A stretch of 64,000 nt of DNA from Symbiodinium microadriaticum (GCA_001939145.1 LSRX01000665.1:1-64000), one strand, 5' to 3'. Shown: positions 36,460 to 47,838, counted from the stretch's first letter. Numbers and translations are program-made. The notes: a model not told the origin generated them from the sequence alone.

Positions 36460-39289
36460 TCTAATCCTTGATAAGAGCCCAGCAATCCTTAGCCCAGTCG
36501 CAGCATGGGATCCGACCGAGGACGTTGCTTCGCCTTCGACTCTGCGATCGTGGAGCTTACCTAAAGGCGGACTCAGAAAAAAAGGGGTGTAGGGTTTAGC
36601 TGGCGGGTTCAGTTCCGATTGTGCGTTTTCGGTGCTTCAACTCCGTACTGAGGTTTGGACGTGCGCTGCATGCTTAAAAAAATCCTTAAAATGCTGCTAT
36701 TTGCAGCATTTTGCAGTACTTGCATTGCGTGCCTACTTTACAGCAACATACTATGGAAAGGCCTCCGGAAGACAAAATGCGCTATGCGCGTTTCGTAGCA
36801 GCTTTTGCCGCGTTTGTGCTTCTTTTCTGGAGTGGGGGGGGGTTGGGGGGGGGCTAATTGCGCCATGTCTTCTCTTTCAGCTGTTGGCAAATGATGTGCA
36901 TGCGTGTGTGTATATATATATATGTATATAGATGTATATATATATATATATACAGATAGATATACATATGTACATAGGTTTGTGCATGTGTATGAAAAAA
37001 CAGGAGATGAAGCTGTTGGCATGAAGGTTTCGGCTTCCAGGGGCGACATGATGTGCATGCGTGTTTGTATATATATATATATGTGTTTAGGGTTTAGCTA
37101 GGGTTGTATGTAACAGTGTGGCTATACATATGCATGCACCAACTACTCTGCCTTCAATGGGACCCGAAACCATCCTAAGTCTTACTGTCCTTGAAAGCCC
37201 GAAACTCGAATATGATGTAAAAACCAATACATCCTACACAAAACACCACAATCGGAAGTGAACCCGCAGGGAGGGTTTAGGGTCCTTCGGGCTTAAGTTT
37301 TTGGGGGGAGTTTAGGAGCTTTAGGCTTTAGGTTGAGGCTGTGGCGTTTAGGGGCCCCCAAGACCCGAACCATGAAACCCCCAAGCCGATGAAGCTTCTG
37401 CTCCGGATGCGGGAGGCAGGCTTTGCTCAAAGAGCTTCTGAGGCAAGGCACCCCCGAATGTGAAACATGTACACCAGTATACCTGGGCCCTGAGGCAATA
37501 TTGGAGGAAGGGCGAGTTGAATAAAGGCAGTCTAGGTGCGTGCCCCCAAGCTGCCCCTGATCTTTGGACATCCCGCAACTTCGAACGCAGAAGAGACTTC
37601 ACCGACATCCTTTGCTTCGAAACCCCCCATTCTGACAAGCTGCACCATTTGCGGACAGGGGTTTGGTTTTGAGCTTCTAGAACCCTCAACCCTTACAGCG
37701 CGTTTGGAGCTAATCTTGCGACCAGTTTAAGACCCTTACAATGATACCAGGAAGGTGACTGCAAAGTCAGCAAAACCAGCCGTTCCTTGCAGAGGGTTAG
37801 AGAGCAATCTGAGTCATCGCCCATCTCAGGCGCACAACATCAGAACCAAGGTCGGCCCCTTAAAGCCCCTGAGAAATCTTCGTAAGTAAGATCCTCCAAG
37901 CCCAATAAGGGACAATCTTGTCCCAAAGGCCTACCTAGGAACGCAGTTTTCACACAATCTGGCCCGCTCTACCGAAACCTCACCCCACACCCCAAGAAAC
38001 CCACGAAATGGAGGCCCGCGCTGCTTATTGGCCACCGAAAAGGAGTGGCGGGGTTGGGGTTGACGCCTCAGGGCTCAATGTTCAGGATCACATGACCTCT
38101 GAACCTAAAGCCCTCAACTCCACTTCAAGCCCAACTGAAAGTGGTTTAGCCAAAGGGCTTGCAACCTGCGATTTGATGGTGGTGATGCTCAGCAGGACAG
38201 CTCTTGTTTCTCCGGCTGCTGTCGCGGCTTGGGCCAACACCTGACACGATCCATCTCTGAGAAATCTGATGGGTCCCCATGCCCAGGTAGTAGTCTCTAG
38301 GATCATGTGTAGCTCATGCCCTACGCCCTAGACCCTCAACCCTGAACCCGAAAAACAAACCCTCAACCCCCTCCTGAGGACTCTGCATGTTAAGCGCGGT
38401 GCTTGGGTTCCTCAAGGGTGCTCTTGAGCTAAAGGCCCGCTGAAGGCTTCTAAGGATTGCTTGCTCGACTTCTGCAAACATCGCACTTTTTGCTGTGGCG
38501 GCAACTCCTTAGAGCGGCAGGATTTAATTTTTTTTAATCTCGGGAACTCCACAGAGGGCTAGGAATGAGAGGGTATTTGGGACTCAAGGGGAAGTGCGGC
38601 ACTGATCCTGTGTAACGGCGCAATCAGAATTGTGGCGAACAGCAACAGCACTTCAATCCCAAGCCAAGGGTGTAGGCATTCTACAGATTCTATACTGTTG
38701 AGGAGATAGGGCTTGTTAGCTCGTTGTTCGCCTCGGTAGCCCTCACCCCAAAACCCTGAACCTGAAACCGTGACCAGACAACCTGCTGCTTTTTCACTCC
38801 AGGCCGCGAAAGAAGTATAGGCTTGATCCTTTCCCACGTGCAAGTGGTAATTTTTCCAGATAAGGGGACCGTCCCCCAAATAGTTCTTACTATAAGAGGC
38901 TCCCTGAAAAATGGTGCCCCCAATTTTGGGACACCTCCGAGTGTAGCCATCGTGTTTTCCTTTATCGGGGCGCACTCCTCTCACAATGGATCCAGCTCTG
39001 GGTCTGGTTTCCTGACAAGATATCCACCTGCAGCCCGAAAAACAAACTCTTTCTCGGAGCAATATCAAAACATATCCGAAGGATGCATTGTTGCACCACA
39101 TTTGCGGAGTTTCCATCCGAATGCACCAGGCGCCGTCAATGGAGATTGGATTTCAGCATTCCCCTGCATGGATCAATGAGAATATCAGCTCTTCTGAAAC
39201 CTCGAGCCCAGGGAAATCACGGCCCCTTCATAAACCCCCATCCGAAGATAGATGATCAGAATGGAATACCCTCGTTGTGGGTGCAGAAT
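36460..39289. other. no gene recognised; two (TA)n tracts
   Basis: (TA)n-rich tracts at 36909-36960 and 37066-37084. A G-run (GGGGGGGGTTGGGGGGGGG) is at 36834-36853. Frames up to 185 codons (38559-39116, -) carry no recognisable domain. Confidence 0.4.
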
Positions 39290-39898
39290 CAAGACACTCT
39301 TGCAGGAGCGTGCTTCTCCGCTGCTCATTTGCTTGATTCTGCTAATTGGGCAAAGACCTCTCTCAACCTGTTAGACGATTGGACAGTCTTGGACTGGCCG
39401 GTGTGGTCCACCTGCAGACGCAGTCATGGCAAGTACTCGGCCTATGTGAGAGATGTAGTCTATCAGGTATCTCTGGCCAGATGGAAGACGCAGGTGGCGA
39501 AGCACGTGATGCCTCTCAAGTACCTTTCTATTGCACAGGAGCCGTCCGCTCAGGTACAGGATGCTTTCCGCTTACAGCTCTCTTGGGGGACCCTGGTGGG
39601 GCATCGGGACCTGCTGCTCTTGCGGTGCGGCTTCATCATGCTAGGACACGTCGATTTCAAGCCATCCAGAGCTTCCGTTCGCCACTGCATCTTCTGCAAC
39701 AAGAGGTATACGGGCATCTATTCACATGTAGTTGGCAGATGTGAGCAAGTTCCGTGTAGAAGGCCTTGCAACAACCTTGAGGATCTTGCTGTGCTGCCCG
39801 GTGACCCGCGTTTCGCGGACATAGTGGCTTTCGCAAGGGCCGTATGCAAAGGTGCGCGCCAATTCTGGCGCCAGCATGGGCATCCTGCAGAAGCATGA
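39290..39898 (+). CDS. LINE C-terminal region with zinc knuckle (5'-truncated)
   Basis: One uninterrupted frame, open from about 39083, ends at the TGA 39896-39898. From about 39290 it has real protein character: helices rich in Leu/Ala/Trp, then LLLLRCGFIMLGHVDFKPSR, then a zinc-knuckle C-x2-C-x9-H-x4-C (CIFCNKRYTGIYSHVVGRC) near 39687-39744. This resembles the segment after the RT domain in LINE polyproteins. There is no RT domain upstream, so it is a 5'-truncated copy, the usual result of incomplete target-primed reverse transcription. It has no frameshift over about 200 codons, so it is younger than the element at 19.6-24.2 kb. Expression as a protein is unlikely. Confidence 0.6.
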   Translation, partial: QDTLAGACFSAAHLLDSANWAKTSLNLLDDWTVLDWPVWSTCRRSHGKYSAYVRDVVYQVSLARWKTQVAKHVMPLKYLSIAQEPSAQVQDAFRLQLSWGTLVGHRDLLLLRCGFIMLGHVDFKPSRASVRHCIFCNKRYTGIYSHVVGRCEQVPCRRPCNNLEDLAVLPGDPRFADIVAFARAVCKGARQFWRQHGHPAEA

Positions 39899-40058
39899 AA
39901 ACCCGAGTGCTTGAGATAGGAGGCCCTCAGAGGCACTAAGCGCTGCTGCGGTAGTTGCTTTGGCTTTCTGGGGGTTAGGGCACCTGTCGGTGCAAGCACT
40001 CAGGGCTCTCACTCGTGTCCCTTCTCTCCCCGCCCAGGGATGGCACACTTGTGTCTTT

Positions 40059-40080
40059 GAACCAACCAACCAACCAACCT
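40059..40080 (+). repeat. (AACC)n tail
   Basis: Five ACCA/AACC units at the presumed 3' end of the LINE fragment. Confidence 0.9.
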
Positions 40081-40431
40081 TTGAGCCAACAGCCATGCAG
40101 CCTATATGAGAACGTCTAAGCTGTCCAGCCTAAACCCAATAAACCCTAAGTCTCCTTGAGCTTCGGTCGTTCCCCAATAACAGCTGCTAGAATACATAGG
40201 TGATAGGAGACAAAAATCGTATCTTCGGAATAGAGACTAGAAGGCCAGTCCCCCGTAAAAAGGGGGGAACCCTAAGCCTCAACTCAACCTCGAGCCCTAA
40301 ACCGCCCCAACTCCATCGTGTACCAAACGGCCTCTCGAGGGACTTCAACCCGGGAGACTTCTTCCTGAGACGTTGTAAAGGCGGTGACGGTGGTCACGTT
40401 GCTGTCCAGTGCCTGCGACTCGTTGGGCTTG
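40081..40431. other. no gene recognised
   Basis: No recognisable feature. Confidence 0.4.
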
Positions 40432-40545
40432 CGGGTTGAAGGATTTAGGGATTAGGGCTGCGGGTTGAGCGATTTAGGGATTCGGGTTAAGGGATTTAGG
40501 GTTTTGGTCTGAGGGATTTAGGGATTGAGCGATCTAGGGTTTAGG
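40432..40545 (-). repeat. GGGATTTAGGGATT-type telomere variant array
   Basis: Alternating GGTTGAGCGATTTAGGGATT and GGGTTAAGGGATTTAGGG phrases: a TTTAGGG array with an inserted AT variant. Confidence 0.75.
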
Positions 40546-40772
40546 GGATGCACTGCAACTCTTGCAGGTCTGTGATATCACTCTGTCATCAGATACGCTT
40601 GTGGCGGTGTTCAAGCCAGGAATTAAAGCTTCCCGGTCTGAGGTCCTCAGTTAAGGCTTGAGGGTGGGGCGTTGCGGGTGTGGGGCCTTTAGGGTTTCAT
40701 CCCATAGCAAAGTTCAGAACGTCCTTGCAAGCGGGTAAGTGCAATAGAACAGAAAGGAATGGAATAGAATAA

Positions 40773-40871
40773 TGTAGGGGCCTTAAGAATGAGAATAGAG
40801 TTTTCGAGTATATTGTACTATAGTTATAAGGCGCCCCCGAATAGTGTAGGTAATTATTACAGGCCCATCTA
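40773..40871. mobile_element. M1 hairpin element with possible target duplication
   Basis: TGTAGGGGCCTTAAGAATGA left arm; right arm GTAATTATTACAGGCCCATC. GGAATAGAATAA stands before it and TAGAATAGAATAG after it, compatible with a duplicated target of about 10 bases in a low-complexity site. Confidence 0.7.
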
Positions 40872-40967
40872 TTAGAATAGAATAGACGATACTATGGCTC
40901 CTTCGTCAACTTTCCCGCACTCCTAGAAGTTGGAAGGGCGTCAGACATGGCAGTAGATTGGAAACTG

Positions 40968-41095
40968 CTTGGAGGTTCATGGTTAGTTATAAGTAGGGTT
41001 AGGGTTTAGGTTTTAGGGCTTAAGGGTTTAGGGTTTACTGCAACCAATTTTAGGGGACTTCTAAGCCCACTTATAGCTAACCATGAACCTCCAAG
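40968..41095. mobile_element. M4 hairpin element with telomere-like centre
   Basis: CTTGGAGGTTCATGGTTAGT plus TATAAGT at the left and ACTTATAGCTAACCATGAAC plus CTCCAAG at the right form arms of about 27 bases with one mismatch. Between them lies GGGTTAGGGTTTAGG-type DNA. The same arms bound the element at 55063. Confidence 0.85.
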
Positions 41096-41243
41096 TACCC
41101 GCCTGATAACTACCGCTAAGCCCCCAGGAGCCTACTACGTAGGGCCCATTGGGGGCTCTAGTGCACTATCTAGTAGGTACCTGGGGGGTTGGGTACCCAT
41201 GGTGTAGTTGGCTTTTGTTGAACCCTGAACCCTAAAACCTAAT

Positions 41244-41355
41244 CTAGAAGCCTTAATAATTAAAATGAGCTGTTGGGGTATACTAATTATACTATAACTA
41301 TAGTAAGGACCCCCCAAAAAAAACAATGGTGTTGGTAATTGAGTAGGCTCCTATA
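41244..41355. mobile_element. M1 hairpin element
   Basis: TAGAAGCCTTAATAATTAAA left, ACTAATTATACTATAACTAT core, GGTAATTGAGTAGGCTCCTA right. About 112 bp. Confidence 0.7.
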
Positions 41356-41809
41356 GTAGACCATGGGCCTCTGGCAAGAAGGCCACAACCTTCAACTGCC
41401 CCGTGTCCACCTCTGCTGACACTTCGCCCAAGATTCCGCCTGAGAAAATGCTCAGGATTCGTTAGGGGGGGGGTTCAAGGGCACTTCAAGGCCGGGATAC
41501 TCACTGCCCTACCCACTAGTGAAGCATCAAATGGGAAAAGCAAATTAAATAAACGCTGGAGTTTCATGCAAAGATACATCAGAAGCTCGGGCTTGAGAGT
41601 ACAAAAGCTGTTTGAGAATTTCCTAGTTTGACAGCCTTCCATATATTCTCTCCATGCATAACATCCCGCTGAGAAACGACTGTCATTTGAGCCAGAAGGA
41701 CTCTTGAACCAGCAAGCCCTCCCTCAACCCTGAACCCCAAGTGCCAAACCGCACGCCAAGGCCCTATACATCCCATAAACACTAACAACACCTTTACAGC
41801 AAGGATTTT
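41356..41809. other. no gene recognised
   Basis: A 9-base G run near 41465 and short frames only. Confidence 0.4.
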
Positions 41810-41884
41810 GGTAACTTCAACCCGACAATTAGGACCGTATGACTATCATGTGGTTATAGGGTCCTAATCCGGGTTGGGGTTACC
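41810..41884. mobile_element. M5 hairpin element
   Basis: GGTAACTTCAACCCGACAAT plus TAGGACC and GGGTCCTAATCCGGGTTGGG plus GTTACC are inverted. A related copy is at 45316-45384. Confidence 0.7.
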
Positions 41885-41979
41885 CCTACTAACTTCTGTT
41901 GACCGAATACACCCTACAAAGCTGCTTAAGCCCTGTAATAAGGAAATAGACTTAGATCCTCGGGCTTCCTTTTACGACT

Positions 41980-42022
41980 GAAGCTCTTTTTCTTAATTTA
42001 AGGGGGTATTGGGCTCTATGGG
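41980..42022. mobile_element. M3 right-arm fragment
   Basis: TTCTTAATTTAAGGGGGTAT plus TGGGCTCTATGG. Confidence 0.55.
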
Positions 42023-42854
42023 TACCAGCCTTGAGGCTGAGATTCTTGTAGTTCTTAGGTTGGCGCTGGGGGATCATCAGTTCGGGGTCTCGGGTTGGGT
42101 CCTTACATACCAATTGCATACCCCTAGAAACCCAATTCAGGGCCCAGGAAATAGGTAAGGGCCCACAACAAGGGCCCATGGTCAGGAGTTTTGGCCTAGT
42201 TGTTCCAAGACTTGTAGAACTGAATCCTTTACTAATTGCACCCTGCACAAACATGTCAAGCTTCAGACAGGGTCATTGTCAATGAACTCAGGAATAAACT
42301 TTCGCGAGCATCACCGAGAGCAAAGACACTTGCGCAGCGTGCATCACCCCTGGCCCTAAACCTGACGCCCCAACAGTCTTGCACCCAAAAACCCAAGCTC
42401 AAAACGCCAACTCCTCCCAACCTTAAACCCTAAACCCGGCCTAGACCCCGGGTGTTGCTAGTCCTGAAGCCCCTGGAGCCCATAATATGAACCCAAAACA
42501 CCCTTGTGCTGAGGCGAGAGTGGGGGGGTGGACCTTACAATAATCCCTACAAGATAACGATTTAGGCCCTGTAATGGTACCCTTCTTCACTGCCCCACCC
42601 TAAACCCTAAACCCGAACCCCTATATTCACTTCCCAACGCACCAGCAGGTCTCATAGAATCACCCACAGCAAGCCTGTTGCGTTACCTTGGCTGGTGTTG
42701 AAATTCAAGGACTCTGCCAATTCGGCCGCCATTGCCTGGATTTCCCACAGACCGGTTCGAGTTCAGGGTGTCGGGCTGCGGGCTTAAGTTGTGGGGGAGT
42801 TACTACAGTGTTTGCGAACGCCTGTGGGCACGGATATGTGGAGAATGCCAAACG
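42023..42854. other. no gene recognised; telomere-like patches
   Basis: CCCTAAA-type patches near 42350-42445 and 42595-42625. Confidence 0.4.
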
Positions 42855-43045
42855 GCACGCGAAAAGTCGAAAAACGAAACATCGAAAAGTGGTGCAGGAT
42901 GCAGATTCTGTGCGAAAAACCAGAAAACCCGAAAAGTAAAAATGCCGCGAAAAGTCGAACAGAACAGCAAATCGCGAAGAGTCAAAAAATCGAAAGACCG
43001 CGAAACGAAAAGAACAACAAAACGTGAAAAGTCGAAAGTCAAAGT
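42855..43045 (+). repeat. CGAAAAGTCGAAAA low-complexity block 1
   Basis: CGAAAAGTCGAAAAACG-type words with strong purine bias. Yields Lys/Arg-rich frames on + and Phe-rich frames on -; not considered coding. Confidence 0.8.
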
Positions 43046-43050
43046 CGAAA

Positions 43051-43164
43051 ACAAAACGCTGCAGAATACGAAACCTTGGCAAGTTGTGAAGATCTGAAAC
43101 ATCTAAAACAAAACACTGCAGAATACGAAACCTTGGCAAGTTGTGAAGATCTGAAAGCATCTTG
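43051..43164 (+). repeat. 57-bp tandem duplication
   Basis: ACAAAACGCTGCAGAATACG starts copy 1 at 43051; copy 2 starts at 43108 with one base change. Both contain CCTTGGCAAGTTGTGAAGAT. Confidence 0.9.
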
Positions 43165-43479
43165 GCTTAACTTTCGCCTTCAGAGAGGGAAGGCGCAGAT
43201 TCAGGATATGGTCAAGGTTTTGGGTTCTGGGCGAAGTGTTTCGCCATGTTAGGCCAGGTTCAGGCCATACGACATGCATATTATATCACGTGCTGATGAA
43301 ACGAAGCCCTGTTAGGCCATGTTCAGGGCACCCTACCTGCATGTCACTTACGTCCGGTGTGCCGGGCTTAGCGACTTCGTAGATGGCCTTTCAGCCGCAA
43401 CAACAGCCGGGCTTAGAGGGTCACTGCAGAAGGTTTGTTATTCTTGCCTTAGTCAGGTCAGAACTGAAGCGCGAGAAGC
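43165..43479. other. no gene recognised; 17-bp phrase repeated
   Basis: GTTAGGCCAGGTTCAGG at about 43249 recurs as GTTAGGCCATGTTCAGG at about 43311. Confidence 0.5.
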
Positions 43480-43752
43480 GAAAAGCCGAAAACCCCGAAA
43501 AGTATCGAACACGTACAGGAAAACCCAAAAAGTCGAAAAAACCCGACAAGTGTACAGGAAAAACCGAAATGTCGAAAAGCGCGAGAAGCATCGACAAGTA
43601 CAGGAAAAACCGAAAAGTCGAAAAGCCCGACAAGTATAGAAAAGGACAGGAAAAGCCCGAAAAGAGTCGAAAAGCAAGCAAACACGCGAAAAGTCAAAAC
43701 GGCGAAAACTTTTCGACTTTTTGACTTTTCAACTTTTCGAATTTCTTTTCGG
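43480..43752 (+). repeat. CGAAAAGTCGAAAA low-complexity block 2 with inverted end
   Basis: Direct GAAAAACCGAAAAGTCGAAA words to about 43700. These are followed at 43706-43752 by the reverse complement CTTTTCGACTTTTTGACTTT, so the end can fold back. Confidence 0.8.
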
Positions 43753-44955
43753 ATCTCCGCTTATGGAGACCAACACCGGCTTGAGTACTGAGTAGGGTTT
43801 AGAATTTCAGGCTTAGGGTAAATAGGATTCAGAACTCGGAGTCATCTTCTTGCCGCCCCCGACTGTGCCCCCGCTGCTAGTTGCCACTGCGACAGCTTGC
43901 TCAGCATGAGCAGTATTCCTTACTATTTAGCGCCACTTCCAATCATGCCTGCCCACGGTTCTTACCACCTTTCTTCCCCAAACCCGAAACGCTGAACCTA
44001 TTCTTCCCTCAACCCTACACCCTAAACCCATTCTTCCCTAAACCTCAAAGCCTAAACCTACTGGACCCTACTGGTTCGGAATTGGGCACGATCCGGCCCC
44101 CCGAGAACACCAGCGTGCAGGCGGGAAGGCTATGAAGAGGGCAGGAGTGACAGTGATGCTTACGTGAGCTGAAGGGTTTAGGGTTTAGGGGCTCTGTACC
44201 CTAGACCCCCCCCTCCTACCATCTTTTGAGCCCTGGGCCCTCTACTAGACCCTAAACACCCACCATGAAGGACCATATGCCTTCTTCGAGGGTACCAGAA
44301 CAGTCCTGGAATCTGCACAGTTGTGTGAAGACTTGCTCGCAAACTGTTTTGTTCTGCAAGGTATGGAGTTCAGAATATGGCCCATATCAGGTGAGTTGTT
44401 GGTGGTGGAACGATTATGCTACAAGATGCTCCATGTCATGTTTCTTATGCCGTTATCCACTAGTTGTCCGTTTGATTCTACGTTCTCGCTACATACCCCT
44501 ACCCTGCCCCACCTCCTCTTTAGCGTCCACCTGGCGCGAAGCTTTGGAAGCCTGCTGCCCGAAAACAAGAAGCTGAAGTGTTTGGGCGTTGACGCTTTCG
44601 GTTCAGGGCTTGAGAGGTTTGGGGCGGAGACGTTTAGCGTTCAGCGGGCAATACGTCGTCCCTAGCCCTGGTCCCTGGCGATCATAGGTTTTTTCAAACC
44701 CTAAACCCCAACCCTAAACCCCCCTGGAGCCCTGGAGCCCTGAGGCCAAAAAAGACAAAGTACTACGAATATACCAATTGCCACAACCGCCACTGAAATT
44801 GTAAGTCTGTTCTCTGGGAGAACCCAGAACTCAGGGAGCTTTTCTGGGGGTGGAGGTTCCTGAAACTAGAGTCGCACCTTTGTTTGTGCATGTTTTTAAG
44901 TCGAGAGAATTGGGGTTCTGGGGTGGCAGGGGGGACCTAGTCTGCAGAAACTCCC
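43753..44955. other. no gene recognised
   Basis: Telomere-like patches at 43975-44055, 44170-44250 and 44695-44730. Frames up to 114 codons at 44265-44665 have no recognisable domain. Confidence 0.4.
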
Positions 44956-44964
44956 ATCTGTTCT

Positions 44965-45012
44965 TAGGCCTAAACCCTAAACCCTAAACCCAAACCCTAA
45001 ACCCTACACCCA
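44965..45012 (+). repeat. interstitial telomere-like patch
   Basis: Five consecutive CCCTAAA units, among the cleanest in the window. Confidence 0.9.
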
Positions 45013-45315
45013 AGCAAGCTTGTACCTCCAGGTTCTTCCACCTCTATAAAGCCAAACGGATTACACAGAAAAAGTCCAAAAACGCACTAAACAGACTACT
45101 TAACCACTGAAGAAAAGAACATGAAGCAGATCGGCTAGTGCTCCGTCTTCGCAAGGGGGCCAAGTATGAAACGATGTAACTATACAGGCTCTGAAGCCCT
45201 AAACTCCAAACCGCTACTAGTAGGGTCTAGGGTTTGGGTGGAGCACTGGCGAAGCGTGGTTCCAGAAGACATTTTCATCTGCGGATTTCCAGAAGTTGGG
45301 AGCATGCTCGTGGCA

Positions 45316-45384
45316 TTTTTAGGACCCTGCAACCATCGTCTGATTGTCATGTGGGTCCTAATTTTGGATGTTGGAGTTACCAAC
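45316..45384. mobile_element. M5-type element, diverged
   Basis: TTTAGGACCCTGCAACCATC at left and TGTGGGTCCTAATTTTGGAT plus GTTGGAGTTACC at right resemble 41810-41884. Confidence 0.5.
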
Positions 45385-45437
45385 ACCCCTTTGTTCTTTG
45401 TTCGTTCGTGAGCACCCTAAACCCTAAACCGTAATAA

Positions 45438-45531
45438 TGTAGGGGCCTTAATAATTAGAAAACGGTTTTGCTTGCGGTAAGGAACCCCGAAACCCTGTTC
45501 TGATTATTAAGGCCCCTACATTACCTAAACC
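45438..45531. mobile_element. M1 hairpin element, near-perfect ends
   Basis: TGTAGGGGCCTTAATAATTA at the left and TGATTATTAAGGCCCCTACA at the right are inverted with one mismatch. It sits inside telomere-like DNA (CCTAAACCGTAA before, CCTAAACCCTAA after). About 94 bp. Confidence 0.85.
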
Positions 45532-45654
45532 CTAAACACCTAAACCCTAAACCCTTACATTCAGGTCTGAATTGGAGCTCTCGGTTTTTGGCAACTCATA
45601 TGGCAAGGCCCGGGTCGGAAACCAATGCAAGGCCCCTGCGCATTGGCTTCAGGA

Positions 45655-45895
45655 GTTTATAGTTTGGGGCTTTGGGTGTAGGAGTCTGGGGATTTAGGGC
45701 TTAGGGTTGGGGAGTTTAGGGCTTAGGAGTTAGGAGTTTAGGGTTTAGGAGTTTAGGGATTTAGGCCTTAGGGTCTAGGAGTTTAAGGATTTCGGTCTTT
45801 AGGGCTTAGGGTCTAGGAGTTTAGGGATTTAGGGGTTTAGGGTTTAGGAATTTAGGAGTTTAGGGATTCAAGGTTTAGGGGCTACGGGGTATTAA
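45655..45895 (-). repeat. telomere-variant array, TTTAGGAGTTTAGGG
   Basis: A 240-base run of GTTTAGGAGTTTAGGGATTT units in the TTTAGGG orientation; the longest such array in the window. Confidence 0.85.
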
Positions 45896-46087
45896 GGGTT
45901 GTAAACCCCAAGTCAGACTCAAAAGCCCCATCGCAATCATGTTGGCCAAAAATTACCAATTCACACGGTTCAGGTTTTAGGAGCTACCTAGACACCAATA
46001 CATTCAGAAACACAAGTAGTACAAGAGCAGTTGTCCTGTATGCGGTTAGCTAGAACACCAAGCCCAGAACGACGCACAACCGCACTA

Positions 46088-46173
46088 GGGCTACAGTCTA
46101 AACACCTAGTCTCGCCTGCTACCTATATGATCCCGTGTATATCCCCCTTCAAGGGGTTTAGACTGGAGCTCAG
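46088..46173. mobile_element. M2 hairpin element
   Basis: GGCTACAGTCTAAACACCTA left; AGGGGTTTAGACTGGAGCTC right. Confidence 0.65.
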
Positions 46174-46743
46174 TTTCACCCGCCTTAACCCCCTGAAATT
46201 ATGTAAGATTTGTTGGTGGGGTGGTAGCCGACATTGAAGCTGCAAACCCTCCACCGCTTGGATCGCCTCCTCCTGGCGCCGTTCCTCTCTCTGCTGCATC
46301 GCCATCTCCTCCGGACTTCCTGGAGTCCTGTTTGGGGCTTGGGGTTGAGGCTTCAGGGTTTGGGGGGTCAAGGATTTGCGCTGCAAGGATGTAGGATGTC
46401 GGGCTTAGGGCTTATAAGGCTTCAGGAACTCTGTAAAACCTCACCCTAAATCCAACGCTGGTGGGCAATATGCTATTGACCGTCTTCCCTGGAGATCTTT
46501 TTGGTGGCAGGTTTAGGATCCATTAGGAATTAGTGCTTAGGGTCTTAAACGCTTTGGGATTAGGGACTAGGGTATATAAGACCAATGTTCGGGTTGAGGA
46601 TTGTTTAAGATTTTGAGGCCTCCGTTGTTGTTGCGGGCGCTGCTGACATGAGTTTGCAAGGCGCTGAAAAGGAATTGCGATGCACCTCACAAGGTTGTTT
46701 AATCTTTTATATATGGGTTACCTAACCACGCCCCTCTATACAA
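46174..46743. other. no gene recognised; telomere-like patches
   Basis: Degenerate GGGTTTGGGG-type DNA at 46330-46420 and 46510-46570. Confidence 0.45.
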
Positions 46744-46789
46744 TAAGGGCCTGTAGAATAGGGTATACTATAGTTATAATAAGGACCCC
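46744..46789. mobile_element. M1 element cut by assembly gap
   Basis: TAAGGGCCTGTAGAATAGGG then TATACTATAGTTATAATAAGG then the gap. Confidence 0.6.
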
Positions 46790-46893
46790 NNNNNNNNNNN
46801 NNNNNNNNNNNNNNNNNNNNNNNNNNNNNNNNNNNNNNNNNNNNNNNNNNNNNNNNNNNNNNNNNNNNNNNNNNNNNNNNNNNNNNNNNNNNN
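46790..46893. other. assembly gap (104 N)
   Basis: Unresolved bases beginning inside an M1 copy. Confidence 1.
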
Positions 46894-46975
46894 GAATGAG
46901 CCAAATTAAAAAGCAGGAATCTTGAGGTGATAGTGCAGAAGAGGAGGTGGCCGGGTAACCCGGTAATCCAACATA

Positions 46976-47000
46976 TAGATGGATATATACATATATATAC

Positions 47001-47033
<33 letters not shown>

Positions 47034-47062
47034 AACCATATATATATATATATATATATAGA
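46976..47062 (+). repeat. (TA)n / (TACATA)n microsatellite
   Basis: Long TA run interrupted by ACATA units and one AAACCA. Confidence 0.95.
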
Positions 47063-47838
47063 GATGATGGGGCGATCGAAGCTTAATGCATGATGCGAAC
47101 CTAAATATATTTCTGTTGTTGTTTCTTTCCTGCTGCTCTGTATTGAGAGGGTATTAGGTGTCCTTGTTTCGTGGGCCCCCTTATCCGTGGAGTGTCAGTC
47201 TCTGCGGCTTCTCCTGCAGGGCCTCTCCCTAAGACCTATGATCTGAGCTTCAAATACCAAAGGATCACAGATTGTCAAACACCCCGCGCGTGCGCGCAGT
47301 CGTCGAATCACAGCGTGGGCTCTCATGCCAAGTACAGGTTGCTGCTAAGGAACATGGACTCAGCTTCTGCAGCAGAATGATAAATTAAGTAACATGCTTT
47401 CCTCGTTATGTTAGGCTGACTCGAATTCCGGTACGGCAGCCCAAATGAAGGAGAAGGGCCTACACCCCTAACCAAGCCTGGACTGTAGCACCCACCATGG
47501 TTGCCCCTTACCAGGGATTAGTCAACTCCAATAAGCCAAGTGCCGCTAAAGAACATCAGAAAACCTGCTAATTCTATACAGACATTACAGCGTGATCGTA
47601 GCTTTTTTAGGCATGGTCTGGGATGCTGTCTCCGGGGGCATTCCGGGAAACATATGATGTTGAGGCATAGAAATCTCTGTTTCAAGCGGCTGGGCTCACT
47701 GAGACTTAAACACTGAACTACTGTCCTGTTGCTTGCTAACAGAGCGGGGCCATTGCACTTTGCGCTTTACGCCTTCACTCTGGGATGCCATGGGCAAGCC
47801 ATGTCATGGGGCAGGGTATCGAGCTTGCGCCAAGATTC
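47063..47838. other. no gene recognised
   Basis: Little repeat content. It may contain further 3' exons or the 3' end of the RCC1-like gene, but no clear exon was recognised. Confidence 0.35.

Larger units (their letters stand above)
39290..40080 (+). mobile_element. 5'-truncated LINE 3' end with (AACC)n tail
   Basis: The C-terminal frame is followed by about 160 bases of 3' untranslated sequence and then GAACCAACCAACCAACCAAC at 40059-40078. A short tandem tail directly after the coding end is a typical LINE 3' terminus. The 5' boundary is uncertain and no target duplication was identified. Confidence 0.6.

Noticed and set aside
42688-43724. Lys/Arg-rich and Phe-rich proteins
   Set aside because: The composition follows the CGAAAAG simple sequence; the opposite strand gives matching Phe/Leu-rich frames.
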